This document shows positions 49,701-62,044 of a stretch of DNA of 64,000 nt, piece after piece. A program made the translations under genes and the position numbers. Source of the DNA: Temnopleurus reevesii (Eukaryota > Echinodermata > Echinoidea > Temnopleuroida > Temnopleuridae); contig BQKZ01000037.1 in the NCBI GenBank assembly GCA_036244855.1, forward strand, positions 98,432 through 162,431, in the 5' to 3' direction. The notes below the pieces were generated by a model. That model was not told the DNA's origin. It worked only from the letters and a program-made list of their open reading frames with translations, and did no database searches. The stretch's first letter is position 1; the number at the start of each line of letters is the position of its first letter.

Positions 49701-52700
49701 ATGCTGTTTTTCAAGCCCACGTAGGATAAATTTACCAGCTGGTCTCATTTTATTATTGCATAGATCTACAAACGATGACTTACAAAACAACCCAAGCAAG
49801 GAAATCTTGTTTGAACCATAAAAACTCTTTACACCTAGCCGAATGGTTCATTTCATTTGAATTCATCCTGCCCAGTTGAATTCTTCAAATAGATCAGTTT
49901 GGGGAGAGCTGGCACTTTAGATATTTTATACTTTGCGAGAAACAGTGAAATTATTCAAATAATACTGTTTTTCAAAAGCAAATTAAAATATGTTTTACGT
50001 ACGTTGAAATATCAAGTATCATCCTGAAGATGATGTGAACATTCTCATAGAATCATTGAAACGTCAAGAGTGGTTAGGTCTTTTTTCAAACAGGGTCAAT
50101 TAGTTACAAATTGGTCAGCATTTGGTTGATTTTTAATGTTTTTGTTTGTTTGAAACAAGCTCTTGTGCTTTCTACATTTGCCATTCCATATGGGAAACAT
50201 CAGGATCATCACAGGTATTAAAAAGAAAAATGATCTGACTTCTTTCTTTTTTGCTTCTTGCATTTTCTTCGGTGTTGTTTTAATATCAAGCAGATATAAA
50301 AAAAGACTTGACAGGTTCAATTGTCAATTAAACAAAACATGTTTCACATAAAAAAGGGGATATTTCGAGCAATTCTTGTGGGTTCTCATCGTATCACAAA
50401 GGGTTTAATAATCAACACTCTAGAAATCTTGGATTGGTTTGTTTCTTGAAAAACATTTCCGAAAGGGATTTTCCCGCTCTCATTATCTGTAACCACACAA
50501 GATTTGCAAAAATTCAATAATCGCTTGGTACTTTCTCCGAGATACCCACGACATCCGACTTGATAGCTACATACGCATTTCATACTCCCACCTAACAATT
50601 TGTTTACATCAATTTTTCTCTTTATCATCATCCAAAATTTACAATCGAAAAACTGAAAAGCTTTTGAGCACCTAGAAGGGCATGTGCATGGGCAACTCCA
50701 TGAAAGAATTATGTCCATTTTGTTTAAAAAAATTGAATCTGACAACTATCAATTAAGAAAAATCGATAAGCATGACATAAATATTATCTATGACACAAAG
50801 GTATGCACTTGCTGCTTTAGTAAAAGACGTAACAAAGACATGGAAAAAACCTTGTATATGTACTATCCCAGAAGAATGAAGAACTGAATACCAATTTACA
50901 AACTGACAGACAGAAAAACTGACTGCCAGACGGATGAGCATGAAAGGGAAAGGACTGAACTCCTGACGAGCAAAGAAAAGCGGTAAACGAGGAGTAAAAA
51001 AATCATCCGGAATGATGGATGCATGAATTTCATCATTGCATTTTACCCCATCAGTGCAATTACCTTTTGTTTGAGGAGACCGCTAATCTTGCCTAGCGAT
51101 TCCTAGAATCCCAGTCTCTCATTTAAGTCAGCTTCACACCAGTATAGAACCTGAATGCACAGAGGAGAGAGAGAAAATGGGAGAAAAACTGATAAATATG
51201 ACATACTTTCACATTTTAAGTTGAGAGTTTCTATCTCTTGAATAAGAATTCCAACAAAAGTTACAAACTGGAAAACCACATGCTTTTTTTTGTTTCAAAA
51301 CCAGAAACAAGACATTTTGTAAACTAAAAAATTTCGCAAGGAGCCAACATTCCAAAAACATTTTTTTTATAAAATATAAAATAGATCATTCTCCAAATTG
51401 AGTCCTTAAATGCATATTTTACAATATTTTGGTAAAGATCTAAAGGCTTTTTTGGGGGGATGGTCGAGACTAGCTATAGAAATATCAGTATTGTTCAACA
51501 TAAATAATTCAACTGATGCTAATTCATTGAACAATGGTCACAACAATAAATTAAAATTAAACCAAAGAAAAAAAGTTTGCTAAAACAGAATAGTTGGCGG
51601 AAATATACATGCACATGTACTTTTTACATCTCAGGGAGCTGATGTCATTAGAAGTTTCATTTGGATGACTTTGTCATTGTGACAATGACATTGAAACAAA
51701 TGTTACAAAATTCATGTTCATTCCAATAGTATGTCAGGGTTTATTTATGTTTATGCAGTGGTGCCTTGTTTACATTTCTTGGTAAGACACTAAGAATTCC
51801 TTGTAATGTTTGCATTTTGGGGAGAAGGAATAAATCCACTCAAACAATGGGTCTGTTTGCACAGACTAGCCACTGATCTATTTCTGTCTGAGCTATTACA
51901 TAACCACATTAGCCTCTTACTGTTATATGGTCAGATAATGATCCTGTGTACACAACCAGTGAACAAGGAAGAGATATCCAATAGGGTCTCTCAGGACAAA
52001 GTGCATTGACCTGAACTGAGGTCATCTCAGCTCAAATCTCTTCCCATCTTCTTCTTCTTCTTCCTCTTCACTTTACAATTCAAAGGAACATTAAAAAGGG
52101 CAGCCAAAATGTTTGTTTGTCAAATTGAAGCAATTTTTCACAGGATAGCATTGATCTGTCACATTATCAAAAATAAAGCTTCACAGTCAGGTCTTGGGGT
52201 AAAGCAATTTTGGCATGGCACACATAGAAGTTAGCAAATTGACTGGATTTTTAACACATTTAGACATTAGTGACTGTTCTTTTCGTGTTTTTAAGAATGA
52301 TTGTATACATGTGCACTCTCATGACAGGAAATTTTTAGTGAATTTGTGGGTGCAAACTTAATGAAAATTTCAGCATAAACAGTAATTAAGCAAAGTTTGA
52401 TTGAAATTATGTGTAACAGCAAAAGAAAAAAGGTTTTTGTTTCAATACATTCTAAATGGTAATATCCAAAAGCATGTGTATGTGAGGAGGGTGCAACTCC
52501 AACAGTCAGTCCAGCATCAATCCACTTATCTTTATTGATGCAATACCCGGCTCTAAAATATTTTTCAGAGAGTTGTCTTCTCAATTGACTTGTTTTCTCA
52601 AGTGATTTGTTTTAGATTAATTTGGTTTTTTTTAAAGTTGCCAGCATATATGTTTCCAGTTTTTATATATTCAGAGAACATTCATCCTTGGAGTTTCCAA

Positions 52701-52840
52701 TACCATTTACCAATATAGAGTGAACAGCCGGGTAAACATTGACCATTTTTCTAGCCGTATCAAATGATGGATAAGATGGATGAGGACAATGAAAATTGAT
52801 AGGAGGACAGTCAGTGTGCCATATCAGACTGGGTACCAAA
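46740..52840. other. Non-coding stretch
   Basis: No supported exon in about 6 kb. The 140-codon plus-strand frame at 49399-49821 has random-looking composition and no splice signals. One small hairpin (TTTGTCATTGTGACAATGAC near 51670). Confidence 0.45.
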
Positions 52841-52849
52841 CGACTGGAC

Positions 52850-52935
52850 ACCGGGTTAACACCAGCTTAGACTGAAGAAACACCGGTTTAACGCCAGTGA
52901 AACACCAGTTTAACACCTACGAAACACCGAATGAG
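52850..52935. repeat. Minisatellite, about 22 bp unit
   Basis: The unit GAAACACCGGTTTAACACCA recurs about four times with changes (GGACACCGGGTTAACACCAG, GAAACACCGGTTTAACGCCA, GAAACACCAGTTTAACACCT, GAAACACCGAATGAG). Confidence 0.85.
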
Positions 52936-52959
52936 TGTGAATGGGGGTGAGGGGCTTTA

Positions 52960-54080
52960 CTGTAATGAAACAGAACAGTTAAGTCCTGGTGACACCCTCG
53001 ATAAATCCCTGGATTCCATGCATTGTTGGTAGATCATGCTTCCACCATCCCAAATCATCCACATGTGACAAAACTGTACTTTTGTAATTAACGTCAGGTG
53101 ATTCCAGATGCCTAAAATAGCAACCTCAGCTGCAAAACAGATCCCTAAAACTTCGGACTCAAAGAACATACATGGTGTAAACATATAAAAAGTTTTATTT
53201 TATTGTACTATCGTTGGATTTGTTGCAATTATTGCAGTAACCAGTTTCACATGATGTGAGTTTAGTTTAGGTTTTCTGAACTATGGTGATGTTCAGAAAG
53301 GGGGATCACTAAATCTGCTAACCTCCCCAAAAATTTAAAATACCTGGTAGATTTTTCATTTTAGAAAATGCAAGTCCGAAATGGCTTGCAGAAATCACTT
53401 CATGTGAAAATGAATGAGACGATTAAAGTTACCTGTATACAAAACCTCAATATATTGATACTCAAATACATAATACTTTGATGATGAACTGCATAATTAT
53501 ATTCCAAGATAACGCCATATCCTGTATATAGCGTTCCATATTCAAGGTAACTTCTGTGAAAAGTGAAATTAGAGATTTCCTGGAACATAACAATAGATAT
53601 CCAAGGTAATATATGGATATAACTTCATCTAAATCAGCTCCCCTCCCCTACCCCCAATTCCAAAGTGATATTATCTTTTCATAGAAGCATGAAATAAATA
53701 ATGGAGGCCCTAGTTGGTTAGTCTGATAATCATCAAGCAGAGACCCTAAGTGAAGGGATAGATTCAGTGCTACCTGCTAATGGGAATGACTGTGTCTGGA
53801 AGGGAAGCCTATAATGCTACTGGCCAAATAGTTTGCAATAAATCCTGGTCAGCCGTAGAGAGAGCCTGCACTGTGAGACTACAATAAGCAATGTAACACA
53901 ACTAGTGGGTAGCTTGGATAGGCTGCAGTCGAAGCAAAATGATTTTTTGATTAACGTATCAAATGAGGGTGTGTGCTTGGAAACTACAAGCAACAGCAAC
54001 TGGGAGAAGTGAGAGTCTCCTTCTCCAGACTCGTATCAGTAGATGCCAATAAACTGCCTGGATTAGCTTTACAGACCTGT
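52960..54080. other. Non-coding stretch
   Basis: Nothing gene-like or repeat-like recognised. Confidence 0.5.
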
Positions 54081-54094
54081 AAACGAGGTAAATA

Positions 54095-54175
54095 CCAGTG
54101 GTTTGTCATAGTGTCAGTCTTATCCTCACAGGGTCTTGGGTTCAAACATCCCCAGCACTCTTTACCTAAAGATGC
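54095..54175 (+). mobile_element. tRNA-like SINE head fragment
   Basis: CACAGGGTCTTGGGTTCAAA followed by CATCCCC parallels CACAGGGTCCTGGTTTCAAT at 62.1 kb, with a B-box-like core. A CACTCTTTACCT block follows, as in the SINE body. The A box region (GGTTTGTCATAGTG) is degraded. Confidence 0.45.
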
Positions 54176-54199
54176 AGGGCAAGCAATTTTTTACTTTTA

Positions 54200-57100
54200 T
54201 TTTTGGTGGCCAGCCAGGCCATCTGATGTGTCTTATTCTAAATTTTCATTTGGCCCAGACGAGTTGTAAGTGGTTCATGGTATCCAGAACACCGCAAAGC
54301 GTGAGCCTGGAGCTGGGTCAGCGAAGTCTACCCAGAATTATTTTTTTCGTCCTCTATACAATAGCCCTGCCCAGTGTTTTTCAGGACTAATCTCAAGAAG
54401 CTTACTCTCTACAATTCCGAGCTCTGATCAGTGGTTTTCAGGACTTTTCTGCACAAAATTCTCTATATATGGAAAACCGAAAACCTTCTTTATTGTATCA
54501 CCAGCAACATTAAGCAAGAGTTGGAATTGCTACAGCTTAGTTGCCAGCAATAAAAGGTGTCAAAAGTAGTTATGTCATTTCACCATTGCATTGTCCCTGC
54601 TGAAAATTTAGGGGAATTAATTTCTATTTTTAATGTCTTTCAAATTGCTGAATGTTTAATTGGTTTTTGAGTACTTTCTCATTTTTGATCATCATCTTAT
54701 CACTTCTTATTAAGTTACTGGTTAAAGTGTGACGATGGAGAAGAGGGATGTTGAGATAAGATTAAAGACAATGAAACATTTTCAACAAATTAAATTTGGG
54801 TTTTATTTCCTGTACAGCAAAAAGCAACTCAATGTAAAGCTACATGGACTGCCTTGTTTGTTTCATTACTAGTCATTTATTCCTTGATCAGTATAACAGA
54901 AACAATTACCAATGAAACAGTTTCCCTTCATTCTGTTCATTTTTCATAGGACTTGTATCTCACACAAACACATGCAACCCGAGCCATGGACCCTACTCAA
55001 AAGACAAATAAAATACAAATATAAACCTGACTTGGGGGTAGGCCCATGATCAGATTTAGAGGGGGTTTGATATCTTGAAATCACAAACACGTTTCTAGCC
55101 TTGAACTCCTGTCACGTCATTCTCGCGATGGTACCCAGACGAGAAACAGAAATCGCTGATCCACAGAGGGTCTGTGCGCCGACGCTTCTTTTCATGAAGA
55201 TATCGGTTCCAGGCAAAACCGGGTAAACTAGTTCATGGATTGCTTCACAACAGAGATCAAATTTCAAAGTTATGTCTCATTAAGATTGCTAGGGGTAATG
55301 CTTGTCCTGAAGATCTCGATCAAAAATGGTTGCTAGAGTCAGATGTAAATTTGCAAAAACAGTATTATTTCAGGGTGTAAACCGAGAATAGTCATCGATC
55401 AGTTTAAAAGTTTTTTTTTTCTTTAAGGAGTAAGGTTTCATGCTGGCCCAATGCTCATTTACATCCCTAGATGATTTGTCTCAAATTCACTTTAATTAAA
55501 CAGCTCTATCAAACACATTGCAAATTTAATTTAATGGGATTTCTTTGACAATCTTGAAAATAATTCAGGCCTTGCAAACAATCAATCTGAATTCTACCAC
55601 TTTTGATGAATACAAAATTTTGAAACATCATACAGGCAACACTTTAAGATCTGTGCTGGTATAATTCTCTTTCATTCTTTTCTACAAAACTAAGGTAGAT
55701 ATAGACAAAGATTGTAGAGTCCCATATTTCCCAGGCACTCGTTATTTCTAAAACCTGGATAAACAGGCAAATTGTAAAGTTGGTAATATCTAAATGTGTT
55801 TGTATTTGAACTACATTTATGAACAATTTAGAAGCAAATACTTCTTTAAAAAAATATGATCCTCATGTTTTCTTCCAGCACACTCTAATGGTCGCAAATT
55901 GGAATGGGAAAATTTAGAAATTCATTCCGACTGTCCTTATCTAACATTACGTATTCTACACTATATTTTATCTGATCTCTTCCTTTAAAATGCAATGAAA
56001 AGTCAGACAGAGTGCGAAGGGAGCTTCCATAAAGCTGGGCCACAGAAAACCATGGGCAAAGCCCAACCTCATTGACAATGTGTGTGACCTGTAATTCAAC
56101 TCTCACGTTTCAGGTTGTTTGTTCGGCCTCGTTCGATACGAGACTGCGCGAAAAGGAAGAAAGAAAAGAGGCATACACCGTGAACGAGGCGAAGGGGAGA
56201 TGGTAAAGGAGCGAGACCAACAGAGATAGACTAAAAAGAGAGGGGTCTATAAGTGGGTAGACAATGAAAAAGACAGATATCGTATCAAGTTCAATAAATT
56301 ACAACTCGGTAACAAGTGAGAAAGAAAAGAGGACCATTTACTAGTGAAGGGGTAGAATACAGAAAATGCAAACAATACATAAAAATGGTAGACAAGTTAA
56401 AGCAATATCAACTAGACAAATAACATTGAAGAAACATTGTCAAGTGACATTGATAAGAAAGGGGCAGGGGATAAATAAAATACAAGAGAAACAAATATTT
56501 AATAGTGATACATGATGATTCCATGCTTTTTGTCAGTGAGCTACCTTCTCATTGGTAAAGTAACACATCTGTCACAAGATAACTATAAACTTTTCTTTCT
56601 TGTTTTTTTTTAAATCATAATTCTTGTACAACAAGGCTTCTGTGCAAAACAGAGGGTAAATCAAATGCAATAAACATTAACATAAATCATAAATTTTTAT
56701 AGCTCCAGGATGTGCAGAGGCAAACATAGTCAAAATGTTTTACGATTAACAAAAATAGATGCATTCAGGTTTTAAGTGAGAAAATCATGCACAGTCGTTT
56801 GTCAACCAGATTAATGTCAACTCCGAGAAAAACAAATTTATGGATGTCTGCAGGTGACATGAAAATTATATCTTTGCTCGGAATAAACAAGCTGTACAAT
56901 ATTTCGGGACAATTCCAAGGGTGAAGTCTGGGGTTACGATTACATGAACAAATAACTCATCTATTAAAACAAACACGATTTGAAAAGACCGAAGGGGTTA
57001 AGAAAAGTTTAACTGCATTATTGGAAAAGGGTAGAACAGAGTTACTACGTCAAAGTTGGTAGTAAATGGACCAACCAACCAAAAAAGGATTAGAAATACA

Positions 57101-57530
57101 GGTAACAAATTCTAGTCCATAAGAAAAATGTGTTTATGTCTTATATTATATGGAATAATAAAACTGGTAAAAATATATCTACATTATCTTTTTAAAGTTA
57201 AACAAATGTTAAAGAATAACAGCTTAGATAAGTAACTCTGCATTCAGAAACGTCGGAAAATTCGACATCAGGAATGACACGTAAAAAAAAATGGATAATT
57301 GACAGACTGTTGTTGTTTCTTTTTATTTTTGACCAGGGCCTGTAGGAATTTTATATGTGCATGGTTTTCAGCCACGTTGTATCGTAAATTCAAGTTCAGA
57401 GGCATTTTTTCATACTGTTTTAGTATAAATTTTTTAAACATTTGAACATGCTGTTTAAAAAAAAATCATGCAGTTTGTATGTGAAGATGTAATTAGTCTG
57501 GTGAAAAGAAATATAAAGAGAAAAGGGAGA
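54200..57530. other. Mostly non-coding stretch with one CpG-raised patch
   Basis: No exon found. At 55110-55220 the G+C rises (GTCATTCTCGCGATGGTACC; GGGTCTGTGCGCCGACGC). The CGCTGATC…TCTGTGCG order also occurs inside the element at 61840-61865, so it may be an old copy of that repeat. Confidence 0.4.
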
Positions 57531-57649
57531 GGAATATACAGATGGATAAAGTGATAAACGCAGACAGACAGATACCCTTACAGACAGACACGTATTCACA
57601 TATGTTCCCACAAACAATTATTTCATGAGTGACAAGGCTGGCCATGCTT

Positions 57650-58022
57650 GATTGACAAGACTCGAGAGGGGTGTGAGAGAGAGATGGTGAGAGGGAAAAG
57701 ATGAAAGAGGGAAAGAGAGAGAGAGACACAAGAGAATAGAAAATATACAGAGCACCCAAGGAGAGACAGGGGACTATCAACGGGGTTTCATGACAGGGTG
57801 CGGGGTGGGTGGGGGAAATGTGGTGAGAGTGAAAGGGATTGACAAGACACAAGAGGGATGTGAGAGAGAGAGATGGTGAGAGGGGAAAAGATGAAAGAGG
57901 GAAAGAGAGAATGAGAGAGACACAAGAGAATAGAAAATATAAAGAGCACATAAGGAGAGATAAGGGACAGTTACAACAGGGATTTCAGGGAAGGGTTAAG
58001 GGGGGTGGGTGGAAAAGATGAG
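57650..58022. repeat. Tandem duplication of a 187 bp unit
   Basis: Two adjacent copies start at 57650 and 57837 with GATTGACAAGAC. They share GATGGTGAGAGG, AAAGATGAAAGAGGGAAAG, ACACAAGAGAATAGAAAATA and AAGGAGAGA in order, with a few dozen differences. It is purine-rich. Confidence 0.9.
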
Positions 58023-58244
58023 ATGACGGTGACAGCGAATCAAGAAATACATATACATGTAAGTGACAAAGAAAGTTTGAGGGAAAAGTAGATGGACATA
58101 AGTTCAGTTAGATCACCAACAGACAAATCTACGGTGAACTAGGCAGATGAATTACTGGCATAAATTGTTGAATATCAACAGATAGGCATATCTCAGATGA
58201 ATAGAATGGCAAATAGTATCCATTACAATTGGACAGAGTGTGAG

Positions 58245-58403
58245 GAGGATGTTACTAGAAAGTTGCAATCGATTGCAAGTTACAACTGATCAAAGCACGC
58301 CAATCATATTAATTATTTCAAGAGTCTTTCTGAAAGAACCATGTGCAAATGAGTATACACTGGAGGAAATTTGAATCAATAATAACGTTCTAGCAACACC
58401 CTC
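58245..58403. mobile_element. MITE of the GGGTGTTGC family, decayed copy 2
   Basis: Aligns along its left half with the copy at 29596: AAGTTGCAATYGATYGCAAG, then GATC, CACGCCAATCA, ATTATTTCA, GTCTTKYWGAA. It ends in TCTAGCAACACCCTCTT, the inverted terminal form. It is inserted within the GACA-rich region. Confidence 0.8.
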
Positions 58404-58606
58404 TTAGATAGATGGACAAATGGCTGACAATAGCTGACCGACAGATCGATCGATATATTTACTTCAGACTGATAGAACCAGCAGATGAAACAACGACAGA
58501 TTACACTGACAGCCAAAAGAGACTGACAGAAAAGGGTATTTGAACTGACAAATAAATGGCAGAATATATATGAACGGACATATAGACTGGCAAGAAATGT
58601 CGGACA

Positions 58607-58975
58607 GACACGTGGAAAGACAGATAAACTACTTAACAGACACAAATGCAAGTTTGGATCCATTCTCATCAGCAGACATATGACTGAAACTGACAGACAT
58701 GTGGACATACAGATAAACTGCTGAACAGACACAAATGTAAGGTTGGATCCATTCTCACAAGCAGACAAATGAGTGAAACTGATAGACACGTGGACAGACA
58801 GATAAACTGCTAAACAGATACAAATGCAAACTTTGGACCTATTTTCACCAGCAGACATACGAGTGCAACTGACATACAGATAGACAGACAGATAAACTGC
58901 TACACAGACACAAATGTAAGTTTGGATCCAGTCTCACCAGCAGACATATAGTCCAACTGATAGACAAATGAACGG
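58607..58975. repeat. Tandem repeat, four copies of an 89-90 bp unit
   Basis: The GGATCCATTCTC landmark (GGACCTATTTTC in copy 3) falls at 58656, 58745, 58835 and 58924. Each unit carries CAGATAAACTGCTAAACAGA, then CACAAATGCAAGTTTGGATC, then CCAGCAGACATATGA and a GACAGACATGTGGA linker. Because the period is near 30 codons, minus-strand frames repeat a 30-residue pattern over parts of the array. Confidence 0.9.
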
Positions 58976-59499
58976 ACAGACAGATTATAAGGCATGTGTG
59001 TCTCCTTATAAACAAACACAACACATTTGCAGACAGACTGATAGATAGTATTAACCACATGGTTGGACAGATAAACAGACACAAACACACTAGCAGATAG
59101 ACAAATGGACAGATGGATCAATAGGCACTACCTGGAAGACAAATCGATAGATATGACTGGCAAAAGTTTTAATAAACAGACTGAAATAAACCAAAGAGCT
59201 GATAGACAGATAGACTGACTGACAGACAAAAAGATGGGCAGATAAACTAACAGGCTCATTATAGGAAAAATAGACTGTCACAAGCACCAACAAATCAGAT
59301 TCATCTTTCAGATGGGTGGATTGACAGATAAACTGATAGACAAATGATCCACAGATAAACTGAAAGGCATTATTTAATAGTCAGGTATTGTCTGAAGGCC
59401 CGACAGATCAAACAGATGCACACACACAAACAGACAGACAGCCAGACAAGTTAACACATAAGAATCGAAAATTATAAGGACTGTGGGGAATACTCGTCT

Positions 59500-61045
59500 C
59501 TAGAGCTTTCTTGTCATTCAGCAAGCGACATGGGAGGCAGACAGACTAGCACTCTTTCTCCCTCGTATTCCTCCTAAATTACTCTGCTACTATCAACCTT
59601 TCTATGACCCCAATCCCCCTTTGGTTGCCTGCAGAAACTAGAATAATGCTTTCACTTCAGATACATAAGCAAGCTATGCTTCGGAACATGCTACAGACTT
59701 CCTGGGGTGGATTCATTACCATATTGCATACAACTACCAAGAAATTGTCCTACTCAGCTAACACAGAAGATAATATGTGGGACCCCATATCAGTCTGAAG
59801 GTCATGACGGTGTCATTTTCCGACCTTTATTTGCTCTTTATTTTAGCATCACACATTTACCTCATGAATCATTGGGCACATATTAATAATTTGTAGATTT
59901 CAGCATTCAGTACAGGTTTCGCTCCATTTTGGGAAATAATTTTTCCAGTTTACAGGAATAGATTATTTTTTCATGCTGATATGTACAAAGCTGAGACATT
60001 TTATTCATCATGCTTGCACAGTGCATGTGTGACACAATATCATTGCTTTAAAGAACCAACAGATTACATATGAACACAAGTATGCCGCAAGAAACCCTCC
60101 AGTCACAATAAGTAAATAGACATGTTACTAAAATAAATGCGTAATTCTAAAGAAATTGTGCAATGTGAAGGCTGCACTGACAATTTCATGCAATGGTCCT
60201 GCATTTGTCTTCAAGTTCGTAAGACCACAGACAATAAATTGCGCAATCGATTCAAGAGATACAACCTATATTGTCCCTTTACAAGAATTGTTCTTTCCCG
60301 CAATATTCTTTTTAATTATTTCATTCTTTTTTATAACGTGTATTCTGCCAAACTTTAGTAAATCAACTTGGTTCACATAAAACATTGACGATGTTTCACA
60401 TGTGAATCTCTCCCGCCCACCCCTTTCCTCCATCCTCCCCATGCCCAGCTTCTGACCCAGCATGACTGGCATGGACCCACCAAACTCGAGCTCAATGTCT
60501 TGACACATTCCACAAAAGAAGCCTAGTAAATTGACATTGCTAGAATATACGCCAAATATTGCCTCAACGACCTTTCAGGAAACTCATTGTAATCTAAGGA
60601 AGAAAGACAGAAAGGGATTTTTTTCATTATTGTAAAGAGGAAGATAATTAAACACAACCGTAGGAGTGTAAGGTAGCAATATCAATTTGCATGGAGCTTG
60701 AGATAATATTGACTTTGGTAGTTTGTCTGCCATGAAACGCTCGTTCCTCAGGTCTCGTATGTGGGAGATTCACATTTATTGGCTTTCCTTGTTTCACCGC
60801 AAAGAAAAGAAAATATGGGAAATGTCATCCTTTATGATATGATGTGGCTGTGGTTTATTCCACGATAACGTGTGGGTAGCATTGCAGAACGACTATTTAA
60901 ATATCTTTAACATATTATTGGGACATCCCCATCCTTGGCCACATATGTGACTGAAATATGAAAAAAATCTTGACTTTAAAACCACTAGATATATATCAAG
61001 ATATATTGTTAATTAAATATGCTACCATGCATATATTGTTCTCTC
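59500..61045. other. Non-coding stretch
   Basis: No supported exon or named repeat. Confidence 0.5.
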
Positions 61046-61047
61046 AT

Positions 61048-61067
61048 CCCCCCCCCCCAAAAAAAAA
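61048..61067. repeat. C-run joined to A-run
   Basis: Eleven C followed by nine A. Confidence 0.9.
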
Positions 61068-61667
61068 TATCGCTCATTAAAAATTAAAAATTTTCAGGGC
61101 GTGGTCAATACATTGAAGCCCAGAAAAAGGCCTAACAGTTATTCAATTTTCCCCCTTTACTCACATAATAGTTCTTATACCAGGGTTAAGGTGCTTAGCA
61201 CCACAAATGCTAAAAAAAACCTTCAAATTTGCAGGGCCAACTTGTCTCAGACAAAATGCAGGGTTATCCCAATTTTCAAAACTATTAGAGATAAGGATGT
61301 GGACTTAGCTTTACAGTCCTGTACTATGCAAGTGAAAAATTGCAACTTCGCCCAAAGAGTCTTGGGAAAAATTTTGTGGGTAAAATTTTGTGGGAAAAAA
61401 GAAAGCAGACCAACTTATAGCCCCATACAATAGGCGGGGTTGCGCCCCACCTATAGTGTGGGACAAAGAAAAAATTTGCATGAGAGAAAAAGGTATGAGT
61501 ATAACATGACAAGGACTAAAGCATCCACTTAGATCTAATGAGATAGCTGTAATGAGGAAGAAAGAGATGCCTATCTTTTACAGTTGAAGGCCAGTGCTAG
61601 ATGCGAGGGGAGGGGGTCCACACACTAAAATGTCGTCAACTGCTGCCTTAGTAACTTTCATGAGAAT

Positions 61668-62038
61668 AATGAAGTGGTAGATCAACCCCACTTTAAAGGG
61701 GAACCAACCTCAGGGATAATCATGCTCTCATTGAATGGAGAAAATTCAGGTGAACAAACTGAAAATTTGAGCAAAATCGAACAATCCGTTCAAAAGTTAG
61801 GAATTTTCAAAGTCACAGAGATATGACGATCCCTACCGCTGATCAGGATCTGTGCGGTCGGCAACATCGAGGGAATATGTGACGTTGTGTCAGACAGCTC
61901 CTCAATCATTTTTTACATAGAATTTTAAAGAATGGATGAATATTAAATTTAGAGTAAGGTTGCAACTTGGTTCTTCTCTTCATTCAATAAGAGCATGATA
62001 ATACTTGTAATGAAGTGGTAGATCAAACCAACTTTAAA
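61668..62038. mobile_element. Non-coding element with inverted arms between 30 bp direct repeats
   Basis: Inside, ATAATCATGCTCTCATTGAA (61716-) and its inverted partner CATTCAATAAGAGCATGATA (61981-) face each other over about 240 bp. Outside them lie imperfect 30 bp direct repeats starting AATGAAGTGGTAGATCAA and ending ACTTTAAA (61668-61697 and 62009-62038, 28 of 30 identical). The interior has AGTTAGGAATTTTCAAAG and a small CpG-rich part. It resembles a non-autonomous DNA element. Whether the direct repeats are target duplications, sub-terminal repeats or a tandem copy is unclear. Confidence 0.6.
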
Positions 62039-62044
62039 TATAAG

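Larger units (their letters stand above)
57540..59460. repeat. GACA/GATA-rich satellite-like region
   Basis: Over 1.9 kb the sequence is dominated by ACAGACAG, GATAGACA and similar units with interruptions, and contains two longer tandem structures and one MITE listed separately. The Val/Cys/Leu/Ser-rich minus-strand frames are products of TGTC/TATC repeats and are not genes. Confidence 0.85.

Noticed and set aside
49399..49821. 140-codon plus-strand frame
   Set aside because: Random-looking composition, no acceptor, donor or family.
57493..59293. Val/Cys/Leu/Ser-rich minus-strand frames resembling membrane proteins
   Set aside because: Products of GACA/GATA and 90 bp tandem repeats.
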